Shown here: piece by piece, positions 7,580 to 15,494 of the stretch
Position numbering within the stretch: position 1 is the first letter of the stretch
How the letters are laid out: the number at the start of each line of letters is the position of its first letter
Source: DATAGZ01 sp036263455
Lineage (GTDB): Bacteria > Pseudomonadota > Alphaproteobacteria > Dongiales > Dongiaceae
Direction of reading: 5' to 3'
DNA length: 64,000 nt
NCBI GenBank assembly: GCA_036263455.1
Contig: DATAGZ010000022.1
Location: 124,001-188,000, forward strand
The notes under the pieces: generated by a model
Database searches by the model: none
The model's input: the letters and a program-made list of their open reading frames with translations, nothing else
What the model was told of the DNA's origin: nothing
Program-made: the position numbers and the translations under genes

Positions 7580-8617
7580 CTATCCCTGTTGCGGTGGAAG
7601 ATGGGGAAGCGGATCGACCGCCATAGCGCCGCGGCGCACTTCGAAGTGCAGTTGCGGCGAATCGACCCCGCCTGTCTGCCCCACCTTGGCGATGACCTGC
7701 CCCTTCTTCACCATATCCCCTTTTTTGACCATGAGCGCATCATTGTGGGCATAGGCAGTGATCCAGCCATTAGCATGGCGGATCAATACCAAATTGCCAA
7801 AACCGCGTAACTCGTTGCCGGCATAAGCGACAACACCATCGGCGGCCGCCTTGACCGGCGCCCCGTCGGGAGCGGCGATGTTGATGCCGTCATTTTTGAG
7901 CCCGTCCGCGGCCGCACCGAACTTCCCGATAATTTTGCCACTGACCGGCCACAGGAAAGTCGCCGAGGAGGATGCTGGCAGTACAGGAGATACCGGCGTA
8001 GCCGCTGCGACCTTGGTCACGGGAGGCGTAGGGACCGATGACGGAGACGGTTGCTGTACTACCGCTTCAGATGCGCTGGCCGCTTGGACTTTATCGGCCG
8101 ATAGCCCGGGATTTTCGGCCGGATTCTTGGCAATAGGAATTGCGGACGTCGTTTTTCCCGAAGCGGAGGCTTGCGTAGCCAGTGTCGATGCTCGCGCAGA
8201 GGCGAGAGGGGTGGCTTTGCCAACGGGTTGGGGCGTAATGGGGCGCGAACTCTGCTTATAAGAGGGCGGCGGCGCCAGCGGCGCCTGGCCTACCCCGCTT
8301 AGTTTCGTCACGCCGACGCTCGGTACCGGGGCCGTATCCGGTAAGCTTTCTCCTACGGTTTGAAGGACTTGACCGGGATGGATGATGAAGGGCGGCTCGA
8401 GGTGATTGAGCTCGATCAACGTCAAAGGCGAGACGTGAATTCTCCGGCCGATGCCGGTCACCGTGTCACCTGGCGCAACGATATAAGTCCCAGGCGCGGC
8501 CTTGGCCTGAAGCGATTCGTCGGCAGCGCGCGCATCATCCGTCGTATCGGGCCGCCCGGCGGCGTTGCAAGCCGCCAACGCACACGCACAAAGCAAGGAC
8601 AGAATGAAAGGGCGCAT
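7580..8617 (-). CDS. nlpD: NlpD-like lipoprotein: LysM plus degenerate LytM (M23) domain
   Basis: A 345-residue lipoprotein: hydrophobic signal and lipobox LAAC with Cys17. A LysM module lies at about residues 42-88 (YIVAPGDTVTGIGRRIHVSP), followed by a Pro/Ala/Ser/Thr-rich linker and a LytM/M23 domain at the C-terminus. Active M23 enzymes need HxxxD and HxH metal ligands; here the first is NDGINIAAPD and the second is SPQLHFEVR, so ligands are missing, as in E. coli NlpD, which activates amidase AmiC instead of cutting peptidoglycan. It lies 2 bases after pcm, in the common nlpD-pcm-surE neighbourhood. An AmiC-type amidase is encoded at 48921-50135. Confidence 0.88.
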   Translation of the reverse strand: MRPFILSLLCACALAACNAAGRPDTTDDARAADESLQAKAAPGTYIVAPGDTVTGIGRRIHVSPLTLIELNHLEPPFIIHPGQVLQTVGESLPDTAPVPSVGVTKLSGVGQAPLAPPPSYKQSSRPITPQPVGKATPLASARASTLATQASASGKTTSAIPIAKNPAENPGLSADKVQAASASEAVVQQPSPSSVPTPPVTKVAAATPVSPVLPASSSATFLWPVSGKIIGKFGAAADGLKNDGINIAAPDGAPVKAAADGVVAYAGNELRGFGNLVLIRHANGWITAYAHNDALMVKKGDMVKKGQVIAKVGQTGGVDSPQLHFEVRRGAMAVDPLPHLPPQQG

Positions 8618-8619
8618 GA

Positions 8620-9267
8620 TTACCGATCGTGGTTGACTATCTGCCCGGATATTAACGGAACGAATCGGACATCGGCCAGCACTGTTTCGCGCCAGCCTCC
8701 TGCGCCCCGTTCGATTCTCACCAATTTCTGATGCCCATGCTCGGCGCCGAGCGGCATGACCGCTATGCCATTCTCGGCGAGCTGATCGAGGAGCGCCGGT
8801 GGTCTCCCCTCGGAGGCAGCGGTGACGATGATGCGGTCAAAGGGTGCCTGGGCAGGCCACCCTTTGGATCCATCTGACCAGAGCACTGTGATGTTGGAAA
8901 GGTGAAGCGCGGCGAAGCGCGCCTGCGCTTCTTCCAAGAGCGGCTTGTGCCGTTCGATTGAATAGACGCGCCGGCACAGGCGGGCGAGGACCGCGGCCTG
9001 ATAGCCTGAACCGGTTCCGATCTCGAGGACTTTGTGCGTGCGCTGCAATTCGAGCGCCTGCGTCATCTGCGCCACGATCCGCGGCTGGCTGATCGTCTGG
9101 CCCGAGCCGATAGGCAGCGCCTGGTCCTCATAGGCCTGATCGTGAAATTGCGGCGGCAGGAACAGCTCGCGCGGAATCCGCTCTATCGCCTTCAGCACCT
9201 CATGGTCGTTGATGCCTGCCTTGCGCAGCGACAGGATCAAGCGGGCCTTTCGTTGCGCCAGATTCAT
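8620..9267 (-). CDS. pcm: protein-L-isoaspartate O-methyltransferase
   Basis: A 215-residue cytosolic methyltransferase of normal length, which uses S-adenosylmethionine to repair isoaspartyl residues in aged proteins. The family motif LPIGSGQTISQPRIVAQM precedes the SAM-binding EIGTGSGYQAAVLARL. RELFLPPQFHDQAYEDQALP is also typical of Pcm. The ATG overlaps the surE stop by four bases, so it is coupled to the stationary-phase phosphatase gene, as in many proteobacteria. Confidence 0.95.
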   Translation of the reverse strand: MNLAQRKARLILSLRKAGINDHEVLKAIERIPRELFLPPQFHDQAYEDQALPIGSGQTISQPRIVAQMTQALELQRTHKVLEIGTGSGYQAAVLARLCRRVYSIERHKPLLEEAQARFAALHLSNITVLWSDGSKGWPAQAPFDRIIVTAASEGRPPALLDQLAENGIAVMPLGAEHGHQKLVRIERGAGGWRETVLADVRFVPLISGQIVNHDR

Positions 9268-10037
9268 GAATCTGCGTCGAACAAGGTTCGCATGTGGCCA
9301 AGAAGGGGCCGATGGGTCAAATCCACATGGAGGGGTGTCACCGCGATATAGCCCTGTTCGATAATAGCAAGATCGCTCGAAGCCCGCTCGGGCGCATCAC
9401 TTGGGAAGTCACCGATCCACAATACTTTGCGGGCGAAAGGATCGTCCGCCTCTACGACCTGGACCATGGAAAGACGTCTGCCTTGGGCGCCCACACGGAT
9501 CCCCCGCACCCTATCGGGTGGCAGCGCTGGATAATTGACATTCACGAGCGTACCGCGGCGCCATTCCATGCCCATGAGCTTGCGGATAATCCGAGCGCCG
9601 AATTCGCCGGCATTGTTCCAATGCAGCTTGTCGCCCTCGCGTACCTGGCTCATGGCAATGGCGGGCAGGCCCAGGAGCGCCGATTCCATCGCGGCCGCGA
9701 CCGTACCGGAATACGTGATGTCCTCGCCGAGATTAGCGCCTCGGTTCACGCCCGAAAGCACTAGCGCCGGCACCTTATCCTTGAGAAGATGATTGACCGC
9801 AACCAACACGCAGTCGGTAGGGGTTCCCGAGACCGCGTAGCGGCGCCGGCCGAGCTTGTGCAAGCGCAAGGGTCGATGCAACGTCAAGGAATGCGCCATG
9901 CCGCTCTGCTCCGTCTCGGGCGCCACGACCCAGACATCGGAGGAAAGTTGGCGGGCGACCCTTTCGAGGACCCGCAGGCCCGGCGCGTGGATGCCATCGT
10001 CGTTGGTGACGAGGATGCGGGCGTTTTTAGCGAGCAT
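9264..10037 (-). CDS. surE: 5'/3'-nucleotidase SurE
   Basis: A 257-residue metal-dependent nucleoside monophosphate phosphatase. The N-terminus ARILVTNDDGIHAPGL contains the two metal-binding Asp residues, and SGVNRGANLGEDITYSGTVAAA is the other hallmark. The frame is open upstream, but the family begins a few residues before ILVTNDDG, fixing the ATG at 10037. That start lies inside the last 11 bases of serS, so serS, surE, pcm and nlpD read as one unit. Confidence 0.95.
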   Translation of the reverse strand: MLAKNARILVTNDDGIHAPGLRVLERVARQLSSDVWVVAPETEQSGMAHSLTLHRPLRLHKLGRRRYAVSGTPTDCVLVAVNHLLKDKVPALVLSGVNRGANLGEDITYSGTVAAAMESALLGLPAIAMSQVREGDKLHWNNAGEFGARIIRKLMGMEWRRGTLVNVNYPALPPDRVRGIRVGAQGRRLSMVQVVEADDPFARKVLWIGDFPSDAPERASSDLAIIEQGYIAVTPLHVDLTHRPLLGHMRTLFDADS

Positions 10038-11301
10038 GGATCTTGTCGATGCCTCCCATATACGGCCGGAGCGGCGCGGGAATGGCGATGGATCCATCCT
10101 CTTCCTGATAGTTTTCCATGATGGCAATGAGGCATCTGCCCACCGCGAGCGCGGATCCATTCAAGCTGTGCACGAAACGAGTCCCCTTTCCATTCTCGGG
10201 ACGGTATCGCGCATTCATGCGACGCGCCTGGAAATCTCCGCAATTCGAACAAGAGGAAATTTCCCGATAGGCTTGCACCCCCGGCAGCCATACTTCGATG
10301 TCGTAGGTTTTGCGCGCGGAAAATCCCATATCGCCGGTGGATAGCGTTACGACACGATAAGCGAGGCCCAGCCGACGCAGGACTTCTTCGGCGCATTCGG
10401 TCATGCGCAGGTGTTCGCTTTCCGATTGTTCGGGCGCGGTGATGCTGACCAATTCGACTTTGTGAAACTGATGCTGGCGAATCATTCCGCGCGTATCCCG
10501 TCCGGCCGCACCCGCCTCGGAACGAAAGCAGGGCGTCAAGGCGGTAAAGCGTAATGGCAGCTCTTTTTCGGATAAAATACGTTCCGCCGCCAGGTTGGTG
10601 AGGGAAACCTCGGCAGTGGGAATGAGCCACAGGCCCTGCGTAGTTTGGAACAAATCCTCGGCAAATTTTGGCAGTTGGCCGGTCCCGAAGAGCGCTTCAT
10701 GCCTAACGAGCAGCGGCGGCGCAACTTCCGTGTATCCGAACTCGCCAGTATGCAGATCGAGCATGAATTGTCCGAGCGCCCGTTCAAGTCGCGCCAATTG
10801 CCCGCGCAGGACAACAAAGCGCGCGCCTGAAAGAATGGCGGCCGCGGCAAAATCCATCTGGCCCAGCGTCTCCCCCAGTTCGAAATGCTGGCGCGGCATG
10901 AAGGAAAAGGCAGGCTTCGTCCCCACTTCACGCTCCACCCGATTGTCGCGTTCGTCCTTCCCGTCGGGCACGTCTTCGGCCGGCAAGTTCGGCTCGGACG
11001 CCAAGACGGCCTGCAAGCGCGCGGCCAGGCGCTCGGCTTGTTCCTGCGCCGCGGCCATCTTCTCCTTGAGCGTGGCGACCTCGGCCATCGGCGCCGCGGC
11101 CTCGCCGCCCGACTTCTTCAGGCGACCGATCTCCTGAGACAGCGCATTGCGCCGGCTCTGTGCTTCCTGCAAGGCGGTAAGCGCGGCGCGGTGCTGCTGG
11201 TCGATTTTAAGGATTTCATCCGCAAGCGGTGGCAGAGAACGCCGCGCGCGACCCGCATCGAATTGTGCCGGATTATCTCTGATCCACGTAATATCGAACA
11301 T
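10027..11301 (-). CDS. serS: seryl-tRNA synthetase
   Basis: A 424-residue class II aminoacyl-tRNA synthetase charging tRNA-Ser. MFDITWIRDNPAQFD opens the protein. Residues about 30-105 form the long antiparallel coiled coil that grips the tRNA. Motif 2 is FRSEAGAAGRDTRGMIRQHQF, and EISSCSNCGDFQARRM with GSALAVGRCLIAIMENYQ (motif 3) completes the active site. The ATG at 11301 is preferred over one six codons upstream because it matches the family start. First gene of the serS-surE-pcm-nlpD unit. Confidence 0.96.
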   Translation of the reverse strand: MFDITWIRDNPAQFDAGRARRSLPPLADEILKIDQQHRAALTALQEAQSRRNALSQEIGRLKKSGGEAAAPMAEVATLKEKMAAAQEQAERLAARLQAVLASEPNLPAEDVPDGKDERDNRVEREVGTKPAFSFMPRQHFELGETLGQMDFAAAAILSGARFVVLRGQLARLERALGQFMLDLHTGEFGYTEVAPPLLVRHEALFGTGQLPKFAEDLFQTTQGLWLIPTAEVSLTNLAAERILSEKELPLRFTALTPCFRSEAGAAGRDTRGMIRQHQFHKVELVSITAPEQSESEHLRMTECAEEVLRRLGLAYRVVTLSTGDMGFSARKTYDIEVWLPGVQAYREISSCSNCGDFQARRMNARYRPENGKGTRFVHSLNGSALAVGRCLIAIMENYQEEDGSIAIPAPLRPYMGGIDKIHAR

Positions 11302-11357
11302 AAGCGCCCCGAATCGCAATCCGCATCATAGGCGGCGGGCTTTGCCCTTGCCAAGCT

Positions 11358-12152
11358 CTATGGCGTCGGTGGATCCGCCATGTATGCGGCGATATCCTTC
11401 TCGCGTTTCTTTTCCACCATCGCGGCGAGAAGGATGGAAATCTCATAGAGCGCCAGCATCGGAATGGCGAGGCTCAGCATGCTGAAGGCATCGGGTGGCG
11501 TGCAGACCGCAGCAACGACGAAAACCAGCACTATCGCATAGCGGCGCTTGCTGCGCAGCCCGGCAGCACTCACGATTCCAACGCGCGCGAGAAGGGTGAG
11601 CAGCACCGGCATTTCGAAGCAGAAGCCGAAGGCAAAGATCAATTTCATGATCAAGCCGACATATTCGGAGACCCGGGCTTCCAGTGTGATCGGCAATTGG
11701 CCCGCCCCGCCTTTCGTCTCGAAGCTGAGGAAGAAGCGCAGCGCTACGGGGAGCATGACGTAATACAAAAAGGCGGCACCTGTTATGAACAGCGCAGGCG
11801 TCGCGATGAGGAATGGGAGAAAGGCCTGCCTCTCGTTGCGGTAGAGGCCAGGTGCTACGAAAGCCCAGAGCTGAACGGCGATGACCGGGAAGGACAGGCA
11901 GAGCGCGGCGAAGGCGGCGACTTTGACCTGGGTGAAAAAGACTTCGGTCAAATCGGTATAGATGAACCGGTGACCCTCGCTCTGGACGATAACGGCCAGG
12001 GGATGGGCGAGGAAATCGAAGATTGGCTGCGCGAAATAGAAGCAGGCCGCAAAAGCCACGACGAAACCCGCCGCGGAATAAAGCAGCCGGCGCCGCAACT
12101 CGATGAGGTGATCGAGCAAGGGCATTTTTTCATCGGCCTCGGCGCCTTTCAT
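11358..12152 (-). CDS. tatC: twin-arginine translocase subunit TatC
   Basis: A 264-residue inner-membrane protein with six predicted transmembrane segments, the core receptor of the Tat pathway that exports folded proteins bearing an RR signal peptide. The cytoplasmic N-terminus has MPLLDHLIELRRRLLY, the signal-peptide contact region, and VTLIMKLIFAFGFCFEMPV-like residues (here GLIMKLIFAFGFCFEMPVLL) are conserved. It overlaps tatB by four bases, so tatA-tatB-tatC form one operon. Confidence 0.96.
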   Translation of the reverse strand: MKGAEADEKMPLLDHLIELRRRLLYSAAGFVVAFAACFYFAQPIFDFLAHPLAVIVQSEGHRFIYTDLTEVFFTQVKVAAFAALCLSFPVIAVQLWAFVAPGLYRNERQAFLPFLIATPALFITGAAFLYYVMLPVALRFFLSFETKGGAGQLPITLEARVSEYVGLIMKLIFAFGFCFEMPVLLTLLARVGIVSAAGLRSKRRYAIVLVFVVAAVCTPPDAFSMLSLAIPMLALYEISILLAAMVEKKREKDIAAYMADPPTP

Positions 12153-12463
12153 GTCGGATCGGCTTTATCATCCTGCGGCGGGACGATCATAGCCTGCTTG
12201 ATCTCGCCGGTTGGATCGAGGTGTTTTTCCAGCGTGTTCGCGATGCTGTGCGGCGACAGATCCCGCATCTTGGCCCGCGTCTCTTCCAGTTCGGCTTCCC
12301 GCACCAATTCGTTGAAGCCGCTCTGCAGATCGGAAGCCATCTTGCGCCCATACCGCATGACCTGCGCCAAGAGGCGGAGCGCATTCGGCAATTCTTTTGG
12401 GCCGAGGACGACCAGCGCCACCACCGCAATAATGGCGAGCTCCGACCAACCGATATCGAACAT
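12149..12463 (-). CDS. tatB: twin-arginine translocase subunit TatB
   Basis: A 104-residue protein with one N-terminal membrane helix (residues about 6-22: WSELAIIAVVALVVLGPKEL) followed by an amphipathic helix and a charged tail. FDIGWSELAIIAVVALVVLGP is the family signature, with the TatB-type Glu in the membrane segment. With TatC it forms the receptor complex for Tat substrates. Its ATG shares one base with the tatA stop. Confidence 0.94.
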   Translation of the reverse strand: MFDIGWSELAIIAVVALVVLGPKELPNALRLLAQVMRYGRKMASDLQSGFNELVREAELEETRAKMRDLSPHSIANTLEKHLDPTGEIKQAMIVPPQDDKADPT

Positions 12464-12666
12464 TACCCCTGCTTGTCTATAACGCTGGGCTGGGGACGCG
12501 TCTCCGCCTCGGACTTGCTCTCCGACGTTTCCTTGAGACCCTTTTTGAACGCATTGATTCCCTGGCCGAGATCTTTCATCAGCGTCGGAATTTTCCCGCG
12601 GGTGCCAAAAACCACCAGAAGAACGGCGATGAGAATCAGCCAATGAAAAAGACTAAAACTGCCCAT
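12463..12666 (-). CDS. tatA: twin-arginine translocase subunit TatA
   Basis: A 67-residue protein: a short membrane helix (HWLILIAVLLVVFGTRGKIP), the FG hinge, then an amphipathic helix (LMKDLGQGINAFKKGLKE) and an acidic tail. TatA oligomers form the protein-conducting element of the Tat pathway. A strong AAGGAG lies just upstream of the ATG at 12666. First gene of tatABC. Confidence 0.94.
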   Translation of the reverse strand: MGSFSLFHWLILIAVLLVVFGTRGKIPTLMKDLGQGINAFKKGLKETSESKSEAETRPQPSVIDKQG

Positions 12667-12685
12667 AATGACTCCTTAATCCCCT

Positions 12686-12714
12686 ACTATCGCAAAATAC
12701 CATCCGCCAGGCAA
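12686..12714 (-). promoter_or_regulatory. candidate promoter for tatABC
   Basis: Minus-strand TTGCCT (12709-12714) and GATAGT (12686-12691) are 17 bases apart in the 106-base gap between the DUF192 gene and tatA. Only a moderate match to consensus. Confidence 0.35.
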
Positions 12715-12772
12715 TTCTCCTGTAAATCGCGACGGCCCTGGCCGGGGCGACTTCTCGTACCTTAAGGAGATG

Positions 12773-13201
12773 TTAAAAAGTGACGCGATCGCCAGGCTGA
12801 ATACCGAGCCGGTCGGTCGTGCCTGCATTCACTTCAAAAACGTATTGCACTGGGCCAAGCGACGGAATCGGCGTTTCATCCAGCGGGTGGGCGTTCTTGG
12901 CGATTTGGCGCACCTGTCCGTCCGCACCGATGAAAAGGAGATCTAGCGGCAGGTACGTATTCTTCATCCAGAAGGCCACGCTTTGTTCCGCCGGAAAAAG
13001 GAAAAGCATGCCCGCATCGGGTGCGAGGTTCCGCCGAAACATCAGCCCCTCCTCCCGCTCCTGGAAGGTGCGGGCAAGCTCGGCCTGGAAAGTATGCCGG
13101 CCTGAAGCACCCGAGACCGTGAGCGTAACCGTTTCGAGTGCCCAGACCGCGCTCATCTGGCTGAGCCACATCATCCCCACGAGATAGATCCATCGCCGCA
13201 T
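12773..13201 (-). CDS. secreted DUF192 family protein
   Basis: A 142-residue protein with an N-terminal signal peptide (cleavage probably after VWA, near residue 21), so periplasmic. The rest is a DUF192 domain: TFQEREEGLMFRRNLAPDAGM, then FWMKNTYLPLDLLFIGADG and the ending VNAGTTDRLGIQPGDRV. DUF192 proteins are small beta-barrels of unknown biochemical role found across bacteria and archaea. It precedes tatABC in the same direction by about 100 bases; no obvious terminator lies between. Confidence 0.88.
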   Translation of the reverse strand: MRRWIYLVGMMWLSQMSAVWALETVTLTVSGASGRHTFQAELARTFQEREEGLMFRRNLAPDAGMLFLFPAEQSVAFWMKNTYLPLDLLFIGADGQVRQIAKNAHPLDETPIPSLGPVQYVFEVNAGTTDRLGIQPGDRVTF

Positions 13202-13236
13202 GAGTCATGCTCCGCCATGCGCTTTACGCTGTCAAG

Positions 13237-14088
13237 CTACGCGGTAATCTTCGCCGGTCGCGCCGGCGCCAAACCGAGGATCGCACGCGCCTCGATGGGG
13301 GTGGCGGGATGGCGGTCATAGCGGTCCGAGAGATCGGCCACGCGTCGGACCAGTTCGGCATTGCTGCGCGCCAATCTGCCCTTCTCGTAAAAAATATTGT
13401 CCTCCAGCCCAGTGCGGACATGGCCTCCGCGCCGGAGTGCCCAATGGTTGGCTTCGAGTTGGTAGCGACCTATCGCGGCTGCGGTCCAGGTCGCGCCAGG
13501 CAGCAGGGCCTGGCTTTCCTCGATGAGAAAATCGAGGAGCTTTTCGCGCGCCGGCAGCGCGTTGGGGATGCCCATGACGAATTGCAGGTGGGGCGGCGGG
13601 ATCACTAGGCCGCGCGCGACCAAATTCGTGACATTGTACAGCATGGCGAGGTCGAAGATCTCGCATTCCGGCTTGATCGCCAAGTTCTTCATGTTCTCGG
13701 CGAGCGCGTCGATCAAGGCGGGCGGATTTTCGTAAATGATCGTGGCGAAATTCACCGACCCGGTCGCCAGAGAAGCCATATCGGGCTTGAGCGCGAGACA
13801 CGATCCGCGCTCTTCGCTCAGCCGTCCCCTGCCCCCGGTCGAGAATTGGATGATCATGCCGGGGCAGTGCCGGATTATTCCCGCCTGCACCTCGGCAAAG
13901 AGACGCGCCTCGGAGCTCGGATGACCGTTTTGGTCCCGGACATGAATATGGACCAAGGTGGCGCCCGCCTCGAAGGCCTCGTGGGTGCTTTCGATCTGCT
14001 CGGCCGGCGACAAGGGCACCGCCGGATTCTGCTCCTTGGTCGGTTGCGAACCGGTGATGGCAACCGAGATGATAACGGGACTCGTCAT
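13237..14088 (-). CDS. beta-keto acid cleavage enzyme (BKACE, DUF849)
   Basis: A 283-residue TIM-barrel enzyme of the BKACE/Kce family, which condenses a beta-keto acid with acetyl-CoA to give acetoacetate and a CoA ester. Metal-binding His47 and His49 are seen in LVHIHVRDQNG; ECEIFDLAMLYN and GGHVRTGLEDNIFYEKG are also family hallmarks. The family includes 3-keto-5-aminohexanoate cleavage enzymes, but substrate specificity varies among subgroups and no lysine fermentation genes are nearby. It is coupled (ATGA) to the squalene/phytoene synthase-like gene, an unusual partner. Confidence 0.88.
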   Translation of the reverse strand: MTSPVIISVAITGSQPTKEQNPAVPLSPAEQIESTHEAFEAGATLVHIHVRDQNGHPSSEARLFAEVQAGIIRHCPGMIIQFSTGGRGRLSEERGSCLALKPDMASLATGSVNFATIIYENPPALIDALAENMKNLAIKPECEIFDLAMLYNVTNLVARGLVIPPPHLQFVMGIPNALPAREKLLDFLIEESQALLPGATWTAAAIGRYQLEANHWALRRGGHVRTGLEDNIFYEKGRLARSNAELVRRVADLSDRYDRHPATPIEARAILGLAPARPAKITA

Positions 14089-14846
14089 AAAAACAGCCTT
14101 GGGTACACCAGAGCGAGCCGCCAGATATCCCCGGCGGAGGAATAATCCCGCGCCGCGAATTTATGACGCTCAAGGCGTTGAAGATAAAGGCCCGCCCAAT
14201 AAGGGTAAAGCAGTATATAGCGCGACGGTCCGCGATAGGCCCGGCGCTTGATTTCGTTCATGCGCGCACGCACCTGGGCTGTGAGCGATGGAATGACTGC
14301 TTCCCCCTCGTCGTGCGGCATCCAGTCGCGCCCGCGCGCACGCCAAAAAGGACGCGCGCGCAAAAGGCCGACGATCCCCCATATCTCGCCAATCGCATCG
14401 GCGAGGAGAGGTTCTTCTTCGCCCGCCAAGGCAAAAAACAATCGGATAAGGCTGCCAGAACTGCCGTGAAGGTAGCAATAGAGCGCAGCGCGATCTGGAA
14501 ACGGCGCGGCTTCCAGATCGGCCTCGCGCGCCGTCAGCAGATTTAAGAAGGCGTCGCGCGGCAGCGCATGCGCCTCCATCACGGAGGCAAGCGTCTGCAA
14601 GACAAAATGGTCGCGCGGGACTCTTCCCGCATAAATTTCCTCGAGCCCGTCGCGCCACCAGGTGAGGCGGATCATACCCAGCAGGGGTTCGCGTACCGCC
14701 GCGCCGATATGGGCAATTTCAGCATTGAAAGCCAGCAGAGCCCATAATCCCCTTTGAAGCGCTCGGGGCGCGAACAAACTGACACGGTATCGGTCCGGAT
14801 CGAGCCTTGCTGTCTCGGCGCGACATTCTTCAAAGGCAGGATACAT
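14085..14846 (-). CDS. squalene/phytoene synthase-fold protein, probably NDUFAF6-like complex I assembly factor
   Basis: A 253-residue all-helical protein of the squalene/phytoene synthase superfamily. It starts with a DPDRYRVSLFAP motif and keeps MIRLTWWRDGLEEIYAG. The aspartate-rich DXXXD motifs expected of true prenyl synthases are not evident, as in the mitochondrial complex I assembly factor NDUFAF6 and its alphaproteobacterial homologues. No carotenoid or hopanoid genes lie nearby, while NDUFAF3- and NDUFS4-like genes do lie in the window. It is coupled by ATGA to the downstream BKACE gene. A catalytic prenyl synthase remains possible. Confidence 0.7.
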   Translation of the reverse strand: MYPAFEECRAETARLDPDRYRVSLFAPRALQRGLWALLAFNAEIAHIGAAVREPLLGMIRLTWWRDGLEEIYAGRVPRDHFVLQTLASVMEAHALPRDAFLNLLTAREADLEAAPFPDRAALYCYLHGSSGSLIRLFFALAGEEEPLLADAIGEIWGIVGLLRARPFWRARGRDWMPHDEGEAVIPSLTAQVRARMNEIKRRAYRGPSRYILLYPYWAGLYLQRLERHKFAARDYSSAGDIWRLALVYPRLFL

Positions 14847-14849
14847 ACC

Positions 14850-14878
14850 TTGTATTACACCGGACTTTGGTGTAAAAA
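14850..14878 (+). promoter_or_regulatory. promoter with embedded perfect inverted repeat, upstream of the PuuD-like gene
   Basis: TTGTAT (14850-14855) and TAAAAA (14873-14878) are 17 bases apart. Within them, TTACACC (14855-14861) and GGTGTAA (14869-14875) form a perfect 7-bp inverted repeat with a 7-base spacer. The repeat covers the -35 edge, the spacer and the -10 edge, and lies 9 bases upstream of the divergent ATG at 14846. This is the layout of a repressor operator that could control both genes. The regulator is not known. Confidence 0.55.
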
Positions 14879-14906
14879 CAGGATTCGTTAACTACAAGAG
14901 AGAAAC

Positions 14907-15494
14907 ATGGAAACGCTCGCGAAATTTTTCGGTAATCTTCACCGCGTCCTGGCGGCTGGATTTATACTCGCCATTCTGGTGATCATTGGGCAGATCACCG
15001 CGACCCATGCCGATTTCACCGCCTGGCTGTTTTCGGCTTTCCGTTGGGCGCATGTCTGGTTTGGTATCCTCTGGATCGGCTTGCTTTACTATTTCAATTT
15101 CGTCCAGATCCCCTCGATGCCGAAAATTCCCGACGAGCAAAAACCGGCGATCGGCAAGGTGATCGCGCCGACAGCCTTGTTCTTTTTCCGTTGGGGAGCG
15201 GCATTCACGGTTCTTTTTGGCCTCCTCACCGCGCAATTCGACAAGGGCTACCTGGTGGACGCCTTGACGTTCCAGCGCGAACATCTAATCGGCCTGGGCA
15301 TGTGGCTGGCCTTGATCATGGCCTTCAATGTCTGGTTCATCATCTGGCCCAATCAAAAGAAAGCGCTCGGCCTTGTCGAGGCAGACGCCGAAGCCAAGAA
15401 AAACGCCGCGCGCACTGCAATGATTGCCTCGCGTCTTAACACTCTGCTCTCGATTCCCATGATCTATTGCATGGTCATGGCAAAGTTCGGCTGA
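14907..15494 (+). CDS. PuuD-like membrane protein (urate oxidase N-terminal domain), no cytochrome c domain
   Basis: A 195-residue integral membrane protein with about five hydrophobic helices. FRWAHVWFGILWIGLLYYFNFVQ with conserved His and aromatic residues and the later REHLIGLGMWLALIMAFNVWFIIWPNQKK match the membrane domain of urate hydroxylase PuuD. Full PuuD carries a C-terminal cytochrome c module (CXXCH); here the protein ends before it and no CXXCH is seen. It may be a haem-b membrane electron-transfer protein rather than a urate oxidase, and no purine catabolism genes lie nearby. It ends directly against the convergent cyclase gene (stops at 15494/15495). Confidence 0.75.
   Translation: METLAKFFGNLHRVLAAGFILAILVIIGQITATHADFTAWLFSAFRWAHVWFGILWIGLLYYFNFVQIPSMPKIPDEQKPAIGKVIAPTALFFFRWGAAFTVLFGLLTAQFDKGYLVDALTFQREHLIGLGMWLALIMAFNVWFIIWPNQKKALGLVEADAEAKKNAARTAMIASRLNTLLSIPMIYCMVMAKFG

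Noticed and set aside
14085..14846. Carotenoid or hopanoid synthesis gene
   Set aside because: Lack of obvious DXXXD motifs and of any crt or hpn genes nearby makes the complex I assembly-like assignment better.
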